DNA from: Vampirovibrionales bacterium
GTDB lineage: Bacteria; Cyanobacteriota; Vampirovibrionia; Vampirovibrionales; JAJTHC01
Reading direction: 5' to 3'
Length of the DNA: 7,808 bases
Assembly: GCA_021299615.1 (NCBI GenBank)
Contig: JAJTHC010000264.1
Location: 1 to 7,808, forward strand
Part shown: in pieces, positions 6,119 to 7,808 of the stretch
Layout: each line of letters begins with the position of its first letter
How positions within the stretch are numbered: the stretch's first letter is position 1
Translations under genes and position numbers: made by a program
Notes under the pieces: generated by a model
Database searches by the model: none
The model's input: only the letters and a program-made list of their open reading frames with translations
Told to the model about the DNA's origin: nothing

Positions 6119-6946
6119 TTAACCCGAACAACCCATGTTCAGCCAATCCACGCCCCAAGTATTCCAGTCGGTTATGGTGCCATTTGCCACCAAGCGAATG
6201 TACAAATCACATAAGCCGACGGTAAAGAGCGAAACCCACGCATACAGCCAATGTTCTTGGTTGAGCTTGGTTTGGTTGAACCACTTAAAATAAGCGATAC
6301 GGCTAAAAATTCCGCCTGTAAAGGTGTTCAATTTTCCGCCAATCAAGTGACGCAAACTATGGCATGAAAACACATAAAGGGTGAGCAAAATCGTGTCGAG
6401 CCAAACAATGAGGGAACCCACACCAAAGCCGATTTGTCCATTATAAAAAATGGATTCAAAGGCATGATACCAGTGAAATACCACCAAAATCAGGGCGACA
6501 TATAAAAAGTAACGATGGAAGTTCTGCAAGACAAAAGGAAATAACGTTTCACCCGTATAATCAAGCATTGGACGCAATAACCCTTGCTTGGGCTTGTCTA
6601 CAGAACACGCAGGGGGATCGTTGAAAATTGCACGATAGTAGGTACGTCGGTAGAAATAGCAGGTGCCTCTAAAGCCCATTGGTGCCCAAAGCATCAAAAA
6701 GGCAGGAGACAACTGAAACCATTCAAAGGCTTGAGGAAACATGGCTTTCAAATTCGGCGAATAAAAAGGGGACAAATACGGCCCCACTTCATAATATCCA
6801 TTTTCAAAGGCACGATAAACACCATACAAACCAAATACCGTCAACGCAACGATTGTGAAAACTTGTTCCCACCACCACGCATCTTTACGGTCAGTTTTAC
6901 CAAATCCTTGGGTTACAAGGTTCTTCGACAAAAAGGCTTCTAGCAT
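6119..6946 (-). CDS. sdhC: Succinate dehydrogenase membrane anchor, Sdh1-type five-helix SdhC
   Basis: This 275-residue protein anchors SdhA/SdhB and passes electrons to membrane quinone. Five hydrophobic segments are near residues 28-46, 79-96, 136-158, 172-194 and 232-251. Marker stretches YLSPFYSP (57-64), LSPAFLMLWAPMGFRGTCYFYRR (79-101), NDPPAC (109-114), QNFHRYFLY (141-149), FSCHSLRHLIGG (193-204) and WVSLFTVGLCDLYIRL (237-252) match the long single anchor of mycobacterial Sdh1, not the short SdhC plus SdhD pair. C96, C114, C195, H144, H196 and H200 sit in the conserved stretches. I recall that the M. smegmatis Sdh1 anchor was described as holding a membrane-embedded Rieske-type FeS cluster, for which these are the candidate ligands. 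AAGGAG lies 10 bases before ATG 6946. It is the first gene of the operon, about 80 bases downstream of the predicted transcription start. Confidence 0.92.
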   Translation of the reverse strand: MLEAFLSKNLVTQGFGKTDRKDAWWWEQVFTIVALTVFGLYGVYRAFENGYYEVGPYLSPFYSPNLKAMFPQAFEWFQLSPAFLMLWAPMGFRGTCYFYRRTYYRAIFNDPPACSVDKPKQGLLRPMLDYTGETLFPFVLQNFHRYFLYVALILVVFHWYHAFESIFYNGQIGFGVGSLIVWLDTILLTLYVFSCHSLRHLIGGKLNTFTGGIFSRIAYFKWFNQTKLNQEHWLYAWVSLFTVGLCDLYIRLVANGTITDWNTWGVDWLNMGCSG

Positions 6947-7032
6947 CTTGCAGAGGCTCCTTTTTACATAATTCAGACATCACAACGGTCTTACGCACAC
7001 AATATGTATGTTCGACATAACTCTATAGATTC

Positions 7033-7060
7033 ATTATAGTGCAGTCACAAAAAAAGACAA
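7033..7060 (-). promoter_or_regulatory. Sigma70-type promoter of the sdhCAB operon
   Basis: On the minus strand, TATAAT (7033-7038, perfect -10) follows TTGTCT (7055-7060, four of six -35 bases) after a 16-base spacer containing a T-run. Transcription would start near 7026, giving a leader of about 80 bases to the sdhC ATG at 6946. No known regulator site is obvious in the leader. Confidence 0.65.
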
Positions 7061-7121
7061 GGCATGAATTGGGAAGCTCCACCTAATTACAGAATACTCT
7101 CGGTCGGGATGTTTACCCTCA

Positions 7122-7150
7122 TTGAGAACCGTCTGGCATTTTTTTAAAAT
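7122..7150 (+). promoter_or_regulatory. Sigma70-type promoter of the right-edge gene
   Basis: TTGAGA (7122-7127, five of six -35 bases) and TAAAAT (7145-7150, five of six -10 bases) are separated by 17 bases. Transcription would start near 7157, with a short leader to ATG 7200. It diverges from the sdh promoter; the roughly 60 bases between the two -35 elements (7061-7121) show no clear operator. Confidence 0.55.
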
Positions 7151-7199
7151 GTTTGGGTTTAATGCTCATAAGCTTTACTTTTCTTTAAGGATTTTTAAC

Positions 7200-7808
7200 A
7201 TGAACGCCATTAACCCTAGTTTCAACAACCCACCAGCCACGATGCTTGCTCCTAATGCGGTGAATCCTCAAGTGTTGGAAAACTTAAAAAACGCCAACGT
7301 TTCGCAGGTGAATCCGCCTGTGATGGATGACAACTTTGCACGTCAAAACATAAACGACAAGCCAAACAAGGATGTCAAGAAAAAGAAACCCTTTAACCCA
7401 TGGAAGTGGATGGTTTTAACACCTTTGATTGCGGCTGTGGCGACTCCCGTGATTGCGGTTGGGGCTGCTGGGGCATGGTTTATGCACACGCCTTCTTCTT
7501 TAGGTAAGGATCTCACGCCTGAAAAACTGACCAAAATGTTGGAAGCCTTCGGTCGAAAAGAAAAAGTCAATATCCCTGAAGGTTTAAAGATTCCCACCTA
7601 CACAGGTAAGGATTTACAAGATCTTTCTTTTATTCAACAAAGTACCATGGGCTTAATAAAAGGCTTTCGTCATTTACCCAAAGACAATAAATGGGAAATT
7701 CTGAAATATGTGTTTAGCCCCAAAGGGATTAAAGATTTTACTCAAATACCTTTGGCTATTTATGATGCTACCACCTTGAATTTTGAAAAGTTAAAAACGA
7801 GGGATTTA
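7200..7808 (+). CDS. Single-pass membrane protein of unknown function, N-terminal part (runs off right edge)
   Basis: An open frame of 203 codons without a stop runs from ATG 7200 to the window edge. AAGGA at 7187-7191 lies 8 bases before the ATG, which sets the start. Residues 1-50 are low-complexity and rich in Asn and Pro (MNAINPSFNNPPATM...). A basic stretch (DVKKKKPFNPWKW, 58-70) precedes one hydrophobic segment near 70-94, rich in Ala and Val. By the positive-inside rule the N-terminus should be cytoplasmic and the remainder outside. The rest (95-203) is soluble, mixed Lys/Asp/Pro-containing and continues beyond the window, with no motif I recognise. The long tail before the membrane segment argues against a cleavable signal peptide. 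It diverges from sdhC and shares only the 253-base intergenic region, so no functional link is implied. Confidence 0.85.
   Translation, partial: MNAINPSFNNPPATMLAPNAVNPQVLENLKNANVSQVNPPVMDDNFARQNINDKPNKDVKKKKPFNPWKWMVLTPLIAAVATPVIAVGAAGAWFMHTPSSLGKDLTPEKLTKMLEAFGRKEKVNIPEGLKIPTYTGKDLQDLSFIQQSTMGLIKGFRHLPKDNKWEILKYVFSPKGIKDFTQIPLAIYDATTLNFEKLKTRDL

Noticed and set aside
6584..6943. Plus-strand open frame of 119 codons
   Set aside because: It is antisense to sdhC, which is supported by clear family motifs.
7343..7597. Open frame of 84 codons on the minus strand
   Set aside because: It is antisense to the well supported plus-strand gene at 7200 and has a composition of reversed codons, with no convincing start signal.

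Overview
The window looks like a chromosomal segment from a bacterium on the non-photosynthetic edge of the Cyanobacteria (Melainabacteria/Vampirovibrionia-like). I infer this from three things and hold it with moderate confidence: a methionine synthase reactivation domain that reads like the cyanobacterial type, a Tic20-like membrane protein, and an Asn/Pro-rich membrane protein of a style I associate with that group. There are no RNA genes, mobile elements, CRISPR arrays or phage genes.

Layout. Most of the window (581-6946) is one tightly spaced minus-strand gene series, read from right to left: sdhC (6946-6119), sdhA (6071-4302), sdhB (4286-3516), a Tic20-like membrane protein (3455-2973), ubiX (2962-2279), and a free-standing C-terminal half of cobalamin-dependent methionine synthase (2263-581). 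A good sigma70-type promoter for the series lies at 7033-7060. A perfect 13-bp inverted repeat (3478-3508) splits it after sdhB, so the last three genes may be expressed at a different level. A minus-strand gene of unknown function with its own promoter and a structured leader runs off the left edge (389 to 1). A plus-strand gene of unknown function starts at 7200, diverges from sdhC and runs off the right edge.

How the genes fit together. SdhC, SdhA and SdhB form a complete complex II of the mycobacterial Sdh1 type. It has a single long five-helix anchor, covalent-flavin and iron-sulfur subunits, and a conserved Cys/His set in the anchor that may hold an extra membrane FeS centre. UbiX makes the prenylated flavin used by UbiD-type decarboxylases, commonly in quinone synthesis, which is a sensible neighbour for a quinone-linked enzyme. 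The methionine synthase fragment carries the cap, B12-binding and AdoMet-reactivation modules but lacks the homocysteine and methyltetrahydrofolate domains, so a separate catalytic partner must be encoded outside this window.

Most unusual points: the split methionine synthase with its break between the folate and cap modules, the Sdh1-type anchor in this lineage, the Tic20-like gene inside a respiratory operon, and the large inverted repeat.
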